Origin: Sophora flavescens
Lineage: Eukaryota > Streptophyta > Magnoliopsida > Fabales > Fabaceae
NCBI GenBank assembly: GCA_030762895.1
Contig: CM061062.1
Span: 1,263,001-1,327,000 of the forward strand
Direction: 5' to 3'
Length of the DNA: 64,000 nt
This document shows positions 46,397-59,528 of the stretch, piece by piece. The first letter of the stretch is position 1, and every line of letters starts with the position of its first letter. The notes below the pieces were generated by a model. That model saw only the letters and a list, made by a program, of their open reading frames with translations, did no database searches and had not been told where the DNA came from. A program made the position numbers and the translations under genes.

Positions 46397-49300
46397 TGCA
46401 ACACCCCTTCTTGGGTCATCACATATTACCCAAATGTGGAAAATAAAATTATAGTTCGCTAGTTACTTTCGGAAAATAATCTTTTATAACAATTTTCTTA
46501 ATACAAAAATAGTGGTAAAATTTTCCTTTTCTTCGACATACATAACCATGTCACAAATATAACCGTATATATATATATATAAGGCATCATACAACTATAC
46601 TACATCATATTATTTTCACATCTAGACCTTTATCCATATAGGTCCTTTAGGGAAAGAAACAACATAAGATATCATTATACATTATTGAAAACATAAGACT
46701 CCTTACTTCAAAAGTATGGCTCTCCAGAGCCAGACATAAAAATTATAAATCAATCTAATGCCCTAGTTGAGCTGGTCACTCTATATGACACCCACTAAGA
46801 AGACTCCAGAGGTCATTCTTAAAATTCACGGTCGCTTTAAAGGTCAGACCTAAAGATCCTCGAATGCACCAGGGGAATCTCCAGGACCACCTATATTCAA
46901 ATAGAATATATTCCACAAGTAGAGAAACCAACAAGAAATATACAAGAGTGAGAAACCAATATATGGATTTAACTCGACAACTACATGCTCGACACAACAG
47001 AAAATACATTCATATATACATGTTATACCAACATAAGAATTCATATCAAAGCAAATAGTTTATGAATGGGTTTCACACCCATATCAAAGCAAATAGTTTA
47101 TGAATGGGTTTCACACCCCAAACGACATCATTTGAAAAATTATGCATGAACACTTCATATACATCATCTAAATTCGCACTTAATCTCTAGCTTCCAAAAC
47201 CAAATAAATGAGCTGACCAGGCTCAATTGCCAAATAGGGCACGCCTTCTTGAATACCTTTCCATTAAGATATCCAGGTTCGCCTTCTGGAATACCTTATC
47301 TACTAAGATACCCAGATTCGCCTTCGCCTTCGCCTTCTTAAATACCTTACCTTCTAAGCTATTCAAATTCGACTTCTTGAATACCTTATCTACTAAGATA
47401 CCCAGATTCACCTTCACATTTTCCTTCTTGAATACCTTACCCTTTAAGCTATTCAGGTTCGACTTCTTGAATACCTTATCTACTAAGATACCCAGATTCA
47501 CCTTCGCCTTCGCCTTCTTGAATACCTTACCCTTTAAGCTATTCAGATTCGACTTCTTGAATACCTTATCTACTAAGATACCCATATTCACCTTTGCCTT
47601 CGCCTTCTTGAATACCTTACCCTTTAAGCTATTCAGATTCGCCTTCTAAAATATCTTCTCTCTTAAGATATCTAGATTCATGCCCTAGACATGTCTACCA
47701 AGGAAATGCATGTAAAACCTTTTGTTCCTAAAACATTAATTAGGATACCAAATCCAAAGAACACTATGTTCGTAATGCCTTAAGAATACTAGCACACTAT
47801 TTTTCGTTTACCACAAAAACTGCACAACTTGTCAAAGTCATTGAGTAAAACTCGTTTACAGAAAACCGTTCAAACCTAATTGAATCTCTTTATAAAATCA
47901 TCATGTTTCTAATAAATCTTTTTCTGAAAACTTTACTTTTCAAGAAGAGAGTCGCATGGACTAAATCTTGGTTCAAAATAAAAACTGCCATATTAGAATT
48001 TCTTGCCGTAAATACTTTTCCGAATTTTCGTCATCTAGCACTTTTAAAATCCTTTAAGTCAAAACTTGATCTTTTCCACTTAAATAATTTTCTAAAATCA
48101 TCATCAAGTTGTTTTCGAAAATTAATTTCATAAAATAACTTTTTGTAATATATTGGATTTATCAACATAAAAATTAACAGTACAAAAATAATTTCACGGT
48201 CACGTCCTCACCGTAATTCATAGTCCACTCTTATACCGATAAATCATTAAAATAATAATATTTTCAACTTTTTTCTCATTTTCAACCAACCAAAAACCTA
48301 AGTAATATTATAGTACTATTTCTCATCAATTATAACTCATTATCCCGTAAAAACTTTTTAACACCTTGAACCTCATTATTAATTAAGCACTGACCACTGT
48401 CAGGCTTTTCAATCCACAAACAACATCAACAATCATCAACAACATTATAGCAATTAACCCAGGCAGATCACGCATCACAACATCATAATATATAACTGCA
48501 GATAAACAATTTAAATGTAGATAAACCATCACAGATAAAAATAACACAACTTAAACCAATTCAAAACAGACTAAACCAAACACCACAACCACAGATAAAT
48601 ATACAAACCAACAACAAATGACACATAGCAATCAGAAAAATCCCTTAGGAAATCCCCTCTCACCTCTTGAAGAATTGAGCTTCCAAGTTAAACTTTATCA
48701 TGAATCCGGAAGTCGTCATGCTAGGGTTTGGTGACTAAAAACTTTTTATCCTTCAACAATCACAATCGTCCAATAAAAAACAAGCAAATAAAATCACCTA
48801 TTCCGTATAGGTAAGTCACGGTCATGCTAGGGTTTGGTGACTAAAAATTTCTAAAATTGCTTAAGTCTTTGGATTAATGATCCTTAATACTTAAGACATA
48901 GGATTAATGGTTAATCACAAAGAATTGAAATCAAATACTCCAATTCCTCCAAATCTCAATTTTGGCCTTTAATGGAAACATGAGCTAGGATTTTTATTTG
49001 AACACAACAACTTGGATTCAACATACATACATATTAGAAAGATGATATACAAGATCACTTCCTAAGAAAATTAAACAAAACCTCCTACACCCACACAAGT
49101 AGGGTTCGGCCTTGGAGGGTTAAATGGGAAGGAAAATTTTGTTTGCATCAATCTCTTGGATTATGATAGCAGAGATGATAACTAACTCATGGAAATTGGT
49201 TTCATATTTTTAGGATTTTTCTATGATTTTCTAGAGAATTTCAAAGTTTCTAGATCTAGAAATGAAAAGGATGATCAAGGCTTTAAATCATGAAAGTAAC

Positions 49301-50211
49301 TGAAGAACATGATGCTTATTGATGACGAGGAACAAAGATTACCTCTTGTAATTGAGAAATTGGCAAAGAATCCAACACTTTCTTCACAAAATCAAGCTAT
49401 GGAAACTTAGAGTTTTAATGGCAAAAATGATGAAACTTTGAGGAAGATGATGGCTTGCCTTTTATAGAAATGGAGATGGGCTCCTTGGAGGCTTGGGCCG
49501 TGTGGGATGAAGGGTATTTGGGTCCAAAGCACAAATTTTGAGGGGCAAAATTGTAATCTTGTATAATGGCATTTTGGTGATAAAAATCAACCTCAAATGT
49601 AACCATGACACTTGTGAGTCACCTATTTGACTCACCCTTATGAGTCATCACTTGTCTTCATCCACTGAATGTCGGATTTTGTCTCTGCATATCCGTTCTC
49701 GACTCCGTCGATTACCCGATCAGGGTTTCTGTCTGTTTTTCGATCGAAAATTTTTAAAATAACCAAACTCGTTGGAAATATGTTTTAAACATAAACCATC
49801 ACGAGTCGAAATTAGGTTTTCTGATCATTAAAATCTTACTGTCAGTGAAAACACCGACTGTTTTCCGTCCGAACTTTTGCCAAAATTCGACTGATTAAAC
49901 ATAATATTTCATTTCTTATTAGAAATTTGGAAAGTAGAATTCCTCACAGACAAAATATAAAAAATATAAAAATTTTAGTTTTGGGTTAAATTAGGGTTTT
50001 CTGCCGGTATAAAATTATACTGTCAGTAAAAAACGCATATCGGTTTCCGTCTGAGTTTTAAGCCCAAAATTTCACCGTATACTTATAAAAATAAGTATAA
50101 TATGAATATGACTTTGGTTTTCCCAAAATTATTTTCTAAATCTCGAAAAAAAATATAAATATATTTATATAATTTCTGATATTAGAAATCAGAAAAAACT
50201 CAGGTGTTACC
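46397..50211 (-). repeat. 5' LTR of the chromovirus derivative
   Basis: A 3,815-bp copy of the LTR with the minisatellite at 47265-47660 and a local duplication at about 47045-47115 (ATATCAAAGCAAATAGTTTA twice). Its outer end reads GTTACC, not GTTACA. Confidence 0.88.
47265..47660. repeat. LTR minisatellite, unit about 90 bp (right copy)
   Basis: It has the same two-part unit as the left LTR but one more repeat. The plus-strand frame at 47227-47649 and the minus-strand frame at 47223-47591 run through the array. They encode repeats such as LNSLKGKVFKKAKAKVNLGI and are probably not real proteins. Confidence 0.85.
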
Positions 50212-50216
50212 GTTCT

Positions 50217-50490
50217 AGTGATATCGATAAGCAATTATGAAATTACTACTTGCAATATTTGTAGCATTTAAGAAACAATAATTTCTAAGAAGGACAATTT
50301 AGTCAAGTGGTATCATTTTTATTACCAATTACTTTTATTTGATACACTTTTTAATTCTAGTATAAAATCTTGAATGGTTATTATTTTAGAAAGGAAGAAG
50401 TATAAATAAATGACTAAAATAAAAAATTGAAAAGCAAATATGAATATCTCCTTTTTACATACAGTTTACAATTTTGTGCAGCCAACATAG
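50217..50490. other. Intergenic DNA
   Basis: AT-rich, with no feature recognised. Confidence 0.35.
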
Positions 50491-50810
50491 AGGGTGTTTG
50501 GATCAACGTTCGATAAAAGTGATTTTGAATGTAATTGATTTTATAAAATAAATTTGGTTAGAATTTAGTTTGAAGTGAAATTATTTATATTTGGATTTTT
50601 TATTTTGAAAGTAAGTTTGATGTAAAACTTAATATAAAATTTTCAATTCAACTCAAAAGCTACTTTTCATAGCTTCTAGTCATAATTGCTTCCGAAGGTA
50701 AAGTCAATTTTACCTGACGGTAACCAAACATCTCATTTTCTCTAAAATCATATTTGACAGAGAACATAATTAATTCTAGAGATTTTAAAAGTGAAACCAA
50801 ACACACACGT
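50491..50810. mobile_element. Possible MITE with imperfect inverted ends
   Basis: The left end GGGTGTTTGGATCAACG and the reverse complement of the right end GTGTGTGTTTGGTTTCAC are similar. The interior is AT-rich and non-coding. No clear target duplication was found, so the superfamily is not assigned. Confidence 0.4.
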
Positions 50811-51534
50811 ATACTTGCTAGGGTTCAGCCAAATGTTCAATCCTTATATGGCCGTCTTTGACGGTAGAGTAAGCAAAACAGCAGAACAAAGACGCTCTAT
50901 CAAAATGCTGCATATGGTGCACCATGGAGTGAACGCAATGCTGCATATTATATTTAAAAAGACATAAAAGATACCAACACACTCGTTAATACAATATTAT
51001 AATATGGATTTCATGCGAGATCTAGTAAATTATGTGGGTTTACTCTCTAATTACTCTTACATAAAATCCATCCGATAATAAAGTATTAGAATATGTATTG
51101 AAGGGAATGTGATAAAAAATATGTAATTAGCATTATTTTTAAAAACAAACACATAGTAGTTCTCAGTTCTCACATACTTGCAGTGCTGTATAGCTCATTA
51201 ACGATAGTATAATATATATAACAACTATTACGTGTATCTTAATTTGAAAAATAGTATGACAATACGAATGGAACAACACCTAGGTTTTGTCATAAAAAAA
51301 GTCTTGATTTTTATATAAAAAATATATTACCTTTTAAAATAATAAATACAACACTTATCTATACAAATTAAGGATTTATTTGTTTTTTTTTACGAAACTT
51401 TATTTCTAGTTTATTGTTTTTATATTTTGTTTTAAAAAATAATTATACAAAAACAATGTGATAGTTTTATAATTATTTTTTAAAATAGAACATAAAAACA
51501 ATAAACTCCAAACAAAATAAATAGAGAAATGTTA

Positions 51535-51702
51535 GCAACACATTCTCTAATACACACTTTCCAACACACACTCTCCTGTTGATTGAAATTCATGTGGGTC
51601 CTATAAAATTCAATTAGGACCCACATGAATTAATAGGACTCACATGAATTTCAACCAATAAAAGAAAGTATATTGAAAAATATATGTTAGAGAGTGTGTT
51701 GC
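51535..51702. mobile_element. Small Tc1/mariner-like MITE (168 bp)
   Basis: Terminal repeats GCAACACATTCTCTAA and rc(TTAGAGAGTGTGTTGC) are near-perfect, with TA on both sides (51533-51534 and 51703-51704). The middle has a second inverted pair, ATTCATGTGGGTCC and GGACCCACATGAAT. It lies about 500 bp upstream of the plus-strand gene. Confidence 0.75.
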
Positions 51703-52207
51703 TAGCCTTCCTCGAATAAATAAGGTCAGCCAGTATGTTTTGACAGTAAACTTTGTAATAAACTGGTTCCTTGGAAATTGTCTTCTGTATTTACTATTTA
51801 GCATTTTTTTTTAGAAAAAAAGAATCGCTACTTTTTTTTTTTTATGTTTGACAGATTCTCTATTTGAATTTCACATATCATGAGGTAATCAAACTAATCA
51901 AGCAGTTAATATAGAATCCAAAGTGCTCGATGACTTCTTGGATTCTTCAAGAAAACCCATCCTATTCCCAAATTAAAACGTTAAAAACCTATCATAAGCT
52001 TAGCAAAAACAAAGAAAAATGCTGCCTTTTTTCTCCCACACTCGCTCTCCTACTCCTACATAAGATTTATTAGACCGTTGCAAAATCAAATTTGCTTTTT
52101 AACTTTCTCAAAGTGTATTCATGAAAAGTAAAAGAATCCCAAGAAGAAGCCCACCAAAATTTTATTAATCATCAATCAACCTCTTCTTCCACAAAGACAA
52201 CAAGACA

Positions 52208-52951
52208 ATGCCAAGAACCTTAAAAATTTCATCATCAATCATGTCAGACACAAACGACAACGTTTCTCTGCAACAAACCCATGAACCAAACCCCTTACTT
52301 GAACCTCTCTTCCATGCCCTTGACCCCATTTCTCTGATCCTCAACCAGAATTCTCATAATTCACACACACCTTTTCCACTGAGGCTCACCACTGAAGATA
52401 GCTTCATCATGGAGAGAGGACCCAGATACAAAGCATATGCTGAGTTAAGGGAAAAAAGGCTAAGAATGAAGTGCATGAAGGAACAACAACAACAACAAGT
52501 GGAAGAAGAACCAAAAGTTGCAACCCCACCAAAGAAACAAGTGAAGTTTGAAGTTGGTTTGGGTTCTATGAGAAAAGGGTCTTCTTCAATTCTTGCTCAG
52601 TCTGTGCCAGATTTTAGTGCAACATTGAGGAAAGAGAATAGGAAACCAGTGAACACAGTGTTGAATCCAATAATGGAGATGACACCACCATTGAAGAGTG
52701 GTTTTTCCAACAAAGGCAATAATGGGGTGTTGTCAGGTTCAAGAGGGAGCAAGTCAGCAAGTGCAGGAGAGAAGAAGAAGGGTGGTGGTGGGGTTGTTTT
52801 GATGGCAAGGAAGAGCTATGCAAGCATTGATGAACTCAAGAATTTGTCTTCTGCTACAGCCAATGCCATCAATGGTGAAGGTAAAGGAGGAAGGAATGGA
52901 AGAGTGATGGGAAGGACAGTTTCAGCTTCAGGGTACCAAAGACAGTTTTGA
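52208..52951 (+). CDS. Uncharacterised plant protein, basic and Ser-rich (247 aa)
   Basis: A single uninterrupted frame with non-repetitive coding composition, unlike the transposon frames around it. ATG at 52208 (ACAATGCC context) follows a CT-rich leader. A second Met at residue 12 (MSDTNDNVSLQ) is an alternative start. Visible parts are a segment with MERGPRYKAYAELREKRLRM (about 68-87) followed by a Gln run, a VKFEVGLGSMRKGSSSILAQ block (about 111-130), a Gly/Lys-rich linker, and a C-terminal ARKSYASIDELKNLSSATA block (about 200-218) ending RTVSASGYQRQF. No signal peptide, membrane segment or enzyme motif is seen. The C-terminal block looks like a plant-conserved motif, but I cannot name a function. 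It converges on the TRM-type gene with about 0.87 kb between stops. Confidence 0.8.
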   Translation: MPRTLKISSSIMSDTNDNVSLQQTHEPNPLLEPLFHALDPISLILNQNSHNSHTPFPLRLTTEDSFIMERGPRYKAYAELREKRLRMKCMKEQQQQQVEEEPKVATPPKKQVKFEVGLGSMRKGSSSILAQSVPDFSATLRKENRKPVNTVLNPIMEMTPPLKSGFSNKGNNGVLSGSRGSKSASAGEKKKGGGGVVLMARKSYASIDELKNLSSATANAINGEGKGGRNGRVMGRTVSASGYQRQF

Positions 52952-53816
52952 TTTGTGGATAATGGAAATGGGGTTCCTTGAATTTGGATATGTTCATTGT
53001 TGGTTGAATTTGTTGCTTTGAGAGGCTTTGGTGAAGATGGTTTTGCTATTTCTGTTTTGTTTTTGATTCATTCTATTTGAATTCTTTGCTTGTTTCTGTT
53101 ATAAATAATCTTGAGGAACTTTACAGTATTCTGTAAAGCATATATGATGTATGTAGGAGTATAGATTTGAGTGTTGCTCACTATGACACCATTATAGGAA
53201 AATACAGTTTTTTAATACATTCTTCTTTGTTAATTGAAGGGGACTTTGTTCATTGTGTCATCAAATGAAGTATCTTCTATCATAAGATTCAAATTTAAAT
53301 AGATCTGTCTGCTGATTGTCTAGCCAACATGGGATCCTTTTCTTTCAGTTAGAAAGTGAGGGCTGTTTGATAAAATGTACTTCTAACATATATGATGTAT
53401 GTACTATGTAGTAGTAAAGATTTGAGTATTGATAATAAAATGTACTTCTAACATATATGATGTATGTAGTAGTAAAGATTTGATAAAATTACATGTTTCT
53501 CTCTTTTATCAATATTTGCTTAAATTGTTAAATGAAAATGCTGAAACAAGACAGGCTTGAACCTTCTAATTATGAGCTTCAGTTAATTACCAAAGCACTA
53601 AAAATATTGGTGCCAATTTTGGGCAAACTGAACAACAAGAAACAAAGATCATCATCATCTGTTTACTCATCCAAAAGATCCTACGAGGCCCTATTAGAAA
53701 TACCATAAATCTATTTGTACAATTAATATCATGATTCTTGTACAAGAACAAAAAACCAAAGAACTTTCTGGTTACATGTTGCATGACCAGCTTAGAGAAT
53801 TTATAGTAGACTAAAT
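52952..53816. other. Convergent intergenic region with short tandem duplications
   Basis: This lies between two genes ending toward each other and holds their likely 3' UTRs. A segment with AAAATGTACTTCTAACATAT and GATGTATGTA and GTAGTAAAGATTTGA repeats (about 53373-53435 and 53437-53480), with a weaker copy near 53140. No gene is seen. Confidence 0.6.
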
Positions 53817-56800
53817 TCAAATGGAGCCGTGCCTGATATCTACAAGGTCTTCAACAATTTCATCAACCAAAATTTGAAGTACATCCCCATCTATATCAAC
53901 ACCAGCTTCAAATGCTTCAATATTAAAATCAGTCCATTTCCCCACTGAGTGGCTCATCTCCCATTCTATTATTTCATCAGGTACCATCCCAGCTAAACAT
54001 GACCACTTCTTAATCTCCCCACTGAGTTCTTGAACCAACATCTCAGCTTTCATGCATAAAGGAAACTTTGTCCATGCAGATACTGCCTTGAAAACACTGT
54101 GATAATATTGGGTGCAATTTGATTCTAGATATTCTATTACACAATCAAATAGAAATCCCTTAAGTTGTCTTCTCTCTTTAGAATCATCACAACCCACAAT
54201 GCCATTAAAAGCTGTCCATGTAGCATCACCTGCCATGGCGTCCAGTTCATCGAGCAGAAAGCGAGAAATCAGATGTTGCGGCACTCCATCCTCATAATGC
54301 TCAGTGGCATTTCCAAGCACCAATTCAGCATTCAAGATAATATCTTTCATATGGATGAGCTTACTTTTTGTCAATCTTGTCCCAAAAGAATTTAAAATTT
54401 GTAATATCATGGGAATTTGGTTGACAAGTTCAACCAGCATCTTACAACCCATCTTCCCTTTATTAAATGATGTTGCAGAATCTAAAAGGTCAGCATCATG
54501 TTCCAAATGTTCCAGTTTATCAGTCAAGCAATTCATAGAGTCAGGGTGAAAACCATGCCCTGGAATTAAATCAAGGATCAGAGGCATCAACAACCAGAGG
54601 GATTAAATAAATGGAAACTAGGAATCATATTTTACCTGAGCTTTCATCCATACTACTGGAAGAAAAGGAAGCTTCCAGAACAGATCCAGGACTGAGATGA
54701 TTACCATCACAAGAAGTTCCTATTAACCTTTCTTGCTTTGCCTCGTACTGATATCAGTAGAAACAAAAGATGATGTCAGATATAATTGTCAGAATGCAGA
54801 TTTCAACATACAACAGCACAAATTTTAATAAAAATACCACAGTGAACAGAGAGATCATGCTCAAACTGAATATAAACAGAGCTCAGGTGGACTGTAAGTG
54901 AATGCACTGGTTTCACAAAATATTATTCTATTTTAGTAAGGTAAAATATAAATAATGACAGTAAGTTAACATTTCCGAAATGCTAAAATTGAGAATCCAA
55001 AACACTAATTAGACATAAAATGGCACCGAGTGCATTAAAGAGTTATAAAATAACATTTGTTTATATTTGTTAATTTTTCTCATCCAACACTAGTAAAATA
55101 TGCGGTAAATGAGCATAATTCTGCACACTAAAAAGAAAATGCTAATGGTAGGACTCATGCCAAAAGTCTGTTACAATCGATATTTCACTGAAAGAATTTT
55201 CCCCTTCATTGAGCCCTTATCTTACCAAAACTTGATAAATCCATTTGTAAGATTAAAATCTATTTTAATGATTTCTCCGATGTGTTTAACCTACTGTCAG
55301 TGACAAGATGAATAGCGACAAGCATTTTGGACTTCAGCACATTCAACAGTATTAAAAACAGCAACTTCAGACTCGAGCATTATGCATTGTGTGGTAAGTC
55401 ATTAAGCAACAATGACTACAATGAAATATAGGAACTGGATATCACCTATATGTGATGATAACAGATCACTGATAGCAAAAGCAAAAGGATAAGAGAAGAA
55501 ATCAAATTCCATCTAGAAAAAATAGAAAGAGAAGACTGCCATGGAAACCAACCTTGTCAGTGAACATGTGATCATCAGGACACGTTAGATGCTCTGAACT
55601 AAGAGCAGATATGAGTTCTTGAAGAATCATAGCAGTTGGTTTCTCATATCGACCACCGGTAGCCGACTTACCATCTTCTTGAGAGTTTAATTCCTTTAAC
55701 TTCTGTTCTAGAAAAGCCCCTAAAGCATCTTCTGTCAAGGGTAGAGGCCTTTGGAAATATTTCTTCGTCTTATTATCACTGCTTGTCTCTTCCTTTCCAG
55801 AGGGTAGTACTATCTTTTGCTTAAAGGGGGAATTAAATGTAAATGAAACTGCCTCATTGACCTTATTGTCATTAACCTTATCTGGTTTTTGCTGACCAGC
55901 TCGTTTAATTTTGGCAATAGAACTGTTAGGGGAGGAAGCATTGTAGTCCCTCCTTTTCCCCCCATGTGCATCAGGACTAAGATTTCTCTGTTTCACTGCA
56001 ACCGAATTAACAGAAGCTGTGCCTTCAACTTGAGGGTTTCTCCTTTTCCTCTCTAATGAGCTTGCCCGAGACAAGGAAAGATCCTGTCTGCTACAAGGTT
56101 TGCTCTCTAGGTCAAATTTGAAACTATCCACTTTGGTAGGTGACCTCATTCTGGTTTGACCACTCAGGCTTCTATTCAAAGCAACAAAGTCTTTAGTCCC
56201 ATTCACAGTACTTGCAGCTGATGATACTCTCTCTATTTGCAGATTACTTATTCTAGATCCAGAAGTAATTTTTTCACCGCTTAACATCTGTTCTTGTGTT
56301 TGAGTTTTGTGTTTGAAAACAAAAGAAAATGCCTCATCCTCTAGGACCCTACGTGGTTGGCATGATGAACTCCATTTAGCAGGACCTTCACAAAACAAAG
56401 GCATTCTTCTGGTGGTTGATTCGTTACAAGACTGCACGTTACTTTTTCCCTCTTCTTGATTACCAAGAGTTTTAAGCTTCTTCTCCTGACTTCTCAGAAG
56501 AACTATATCATGTTCATGAAAGGGCGTGAATGACCTTCCCTTCTGTCCTGATACCATAGAGGAGGCGGTGAACACATCTGAAACAATAGGTGGAGGAACA
56601 TCTGGATGTGCCTTTACCTCTGGTCTGCAGTCAACAACAAGCAAATTACCACAACTTTGGCAAGAAGTATGCCCCATCAGAGACTTGGCTATGCCGGCAT
56701 CATAATCAGATTGAGTTTGTATATCTGCTAACCTAGTTCCCACCTTTTCAGTCACAATGCCATTCTTAGGAGTATAAATGGAAGCAGAAGATGTAAGAGA

Positions 56801-58048
56801 ACATTTGGCTCTGCTTGTAGCCTGCAGGCCAGGTTCCAAAATCTTAGTAGCTGCTCCTATTAACCTAGAGCTTCGAGATGTACTTTTTCCAGAAGCAATT
56901 CTTGGACTCTTCAAAGGTGAAGCAAACTTAGGATGATGATGATGATGATTTAGATGATAATTATACTTTCTTGCTCGTGACAAAACATTCTTAATTTGCA
57001 ATGCCTCGGCTCCAAATATAGTCACTGCCCTTCTCTCATATGTCCCCATTTTTTGAAGCTTCTGAGGTCTTGGATCATGCTTTGCCACCCCCATTTCCAA
57101 ATCCACCGCTTGCTTATCAACCTCATTAGTATGATAACCCAAAGACTCCTTCTCCCCAATACCACAAGTATCAGAAAAGGAAGCTTTCTTGGACTTGCCT
57201 TGCAGTGAAGCTGGAACAGCTTCTAGACCCATCAACCTAGCTACCAAACCCGGGGCTCGCATTTCATGCTTCTTCTCTACCTCTATAACACGGTTCCCAC
57301 CTTTTTTAGCACTTGGGAATCCCCCATGGTTCTCATTAGCAATCTACAATTGAAGTATAATCACCATACCATAACCAACAAAATACTAAAAAGTGAAATA
57401 TTTAAGTTCAACATCAGAGAAAACTAAATTTTTAAAATAGAAGCCCTAATCCGAAGTTCCAAACCAACACAATAAGCATAGTCTTACCAAGTGGAGCCTG
57501 GAATTTGGCATTTTCTCATCTCCTTTAAAATTCTTCGAAGAATCTTGTTTTGCACGAGCTGGTATCCATTCAACAACAAAAGACCAAACATCTTGTTAGA
57601 GATATAAATATAACAAAAGTCTTTCATCTGCTTTCACCAAAAGGTATGGAAAGAATCTCAAGTGTCAATGTGTATGCGTGTGATAAAGTTAGAGACACAA
57701 GGAAAAAAAAATGCAGTTCAAACAACCCAAATGGACAATAATTTGCAATAATTCATAAAATACAAGCAAAATATACATACTTTGTGAAAGAAAATAAAGT
57801 CTACACACATGTGTCAAGGATGGTTGTTCGTGAAACATTTTCTAATATGTTATATGAGGAGAATATACATATACATAATACTCACCAGGAGGAAGAAGTT
57901 TCTTGGAGAAGAGCTTTTTCTTGGTTAGCCTCCTATTCCAGTCAAAGAGCTGAAAGAAAATGGCAATGCAACCACCTGGCCTTTGATTCTTCTTCTTCTC
58001 AGTTATAGCCAAACAAGAAGAACCTTTCTCACTAGCAGTATCATTCAT
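53817..58048 (-). CDS. TRM/LONGIFOLIA-type protein with DUF4378 (5 exons, 959 aa)
   Basis: Exons read on the minus strand: 58048-57886, 57558-57488, 57343-55553, 54747-54636 and 54559-53817. All introns have GT/AG borders, and phases join without a break (2,880 nt). The N-terminal block has CIAIFFQLFDWNRRLTKKKL (about residues 27-46). VARLMGLE follows (about 113-120), then TIFGAEALQIKNVLSRARKY. A SPGSVLEASFSSSSMDES motif lies at about 691-708. The last exon is the DUF4378 domain, ending in LVDEIVEDLVDI. These are the ordered motifs of the TON1-recruiting-motif family, which acts at cortical microtubules and preprophase bands and affects organ shape (established for the family; the role here is inferred). 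An upstream in-frame Met at 58084 could lengthen it by 12 residues. Confidence 0.88.
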
Positions 58049-58880
58049 TTCTGCAACACTTTTGCCAACAAAAACACACTTCAAAAAATCAAAGCCAACA
58101 AAATTATCTGCTTCCTTTCATGATATACATATATTTCACTCCAAACAAAAACCACCCAAAAAAAAAATTAAATCTTTCTCTACATTATCCAAAACCCATT
58201 TTTGAACCTTCTCTTGCAAATTGCTTATCTCACTCCAAATTCAAAACCCATCATTTTTTCCCACCCAAAAATGCACCAATGCTCTAACGTCAACAAAAGG
58301 AAACTTCTTACACTAATACTTATCTGACTCCAAATTCAAAACCCATTATTTTTCCCACCCAAAAATGCACCAATGCTCTAACCTCAACAAAAGGAAACTT
58401 CTTCTTACAACAATAATGTCATACATACATACACTGTGTAAGAACTAAAACAAAAACCCTTATGGACCCACGAATTTCTGAAGCAGAAAACGACCCTTGA
58501 GGTGGAAAACGACGAGGACCCAGAAGAGAGAAGAAGCAGAAGAAGAAGAGACACGAGTAAAGAAGCAAGTGGGTGTGTACAAAAAGAAACTCAAAAGGAA
58601 CGGTGCAAATCAGAAGCATCACAAGTCACTGGAAAAGAACGCTACTTTGGATGAAACGACGTAGGTTTTGAGGAACCCGAGACGGAGATTGAAGCTCGAG
58701 GCTCTGCTATTGGCAGCAGAACAGAGCTTTTTTGGTTCTTCTGCCGTGATTGAGGCTGGTCGAGGCGAGTGTGAGAGTGCTGAGACAACAGGCGCGTGAG
58801 CGTAGGTCGAGTTAAATGAGACAAAATAGAGACCCACGCGCATCGGTGAAGCCAAAATCAAGGAACCACCAGTCAAGCAT
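58049..58880 (-). promoter_or_regulatory. 5' leader and promoter region of the TRM-type gene
   Basis: On the minus strand there is a CT-rich stretch (58500-58560), typical of plant 5' leaders, upstream of the ATG. It includes a tandem duplication of about 95 bp (58224-58318 and 58319-58405). The open frames in this region (58419-58876) are not supported. The transcription start is not determinable. Confidence 0.45.
58224..58405. repeat. Tandem duplication of about 95 bp in the TRM-type gene leader
   Basis: CTTATCTCACTCCAAATTCA (58224) and CTTATCTGACTCCAAATTCA (58319) start two almost identical copies. Both contain ACCCAAAAATGCACCAATGC and end with AAAGGAAACTTCTT. Confidence 0.85.
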
Positions 58881-59528
58881 AAGTCAATATTATCTTCTAT
58901 TAATTTAATGGCAACGATTTTGATTTGTTGTTATAATAAGATTTTATATTTTTTTTACCATTTCTTTAATACCGATTAATCTCTATCGGGAGATGACTGA
59001 TATTTGAAGGGTTTCCTTCTAATCAAGTTTTGGATATATATAAAGATAAGAGATGAATTTTTGACTACTTGTTTAAAAGCGTGGAACTTGTTACTATTCG
59101 AATCAATTAAATGTTGATAGATTTTTATGAATTGTTGGAATAATATATTATTTTCTATGTAAATTTTAAAATGATCATGAAAAAACTTAAATATTTTTAA
59201 TGAAATGTTCAAAAAAAATAATTATACTAGTACATATTAATTAAATACAACTTTTTTTAAAAAAAAATTACAGGTTTAGTTTTAAAATAATTTTAAAATA
59301 CTGTTTTTTTTTGTTGAATAAAATGTTGTATTTAATATATTAAAAGAGTGAAATATTTAATTTATAATTAGTTTTTTTATTTTTTAACCAAAATCAAATT
59401 AATAAAATTAGCGTGTGTTTAAGAATTCAATGTATAAATATGCATCAAAATATTGAAAACTGAAAAGTATATAAAAAAAGATTACAAAATATACGTTATT
59501 AGATGTTAAATCCCGTAACTAAGAAATA
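58881..59528. other. AT-rich intergenic DNA
   Basis: No gene, repeat end or RNA recognised. The minus-strand frame 58976-59212 has no domain. Confidence 0.4.

Larger units (their letters stand above)
40736..50211 (-). mobile_element. Gag-only Tekay/Del-type chromovirus derivative
   Basis: Two LTRs of about 3.8 kb in the same orientation enclose only 1,884 bp. The target duplication is GTTGT (40731-40735) and GTTCT (50212-50216), with one mismatch. On the minus strand the right LTR is the 5' LTR. The primer site TGGTATCAGAGA next to it matches initiator-Met tRNA. Gag with two CCHC zinc knuckles is present; protease, reverse transcriptase, RNase H and integrase are absent. It is therefore a non-autonomous derivative. 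The long LTRs and tRNA choice fit the Tekay/Del chromoviruses. Confidence 0.85.

Noticed and set aside
47227..47649. 140-codon ORF with repeated LSTKIPRF and LNTLPFKL
   Set aside because: It lies fully inside the LTR minisatellite, and the opposite strand is equally open. The period is a multiple of three, so openness is expected.
58419..58876. Minus-strand ORFs upstream of the TRM-type gene
   Set aside because: They lie in the CT-rich leader or promoter region, overlap in different frames and show no domain.
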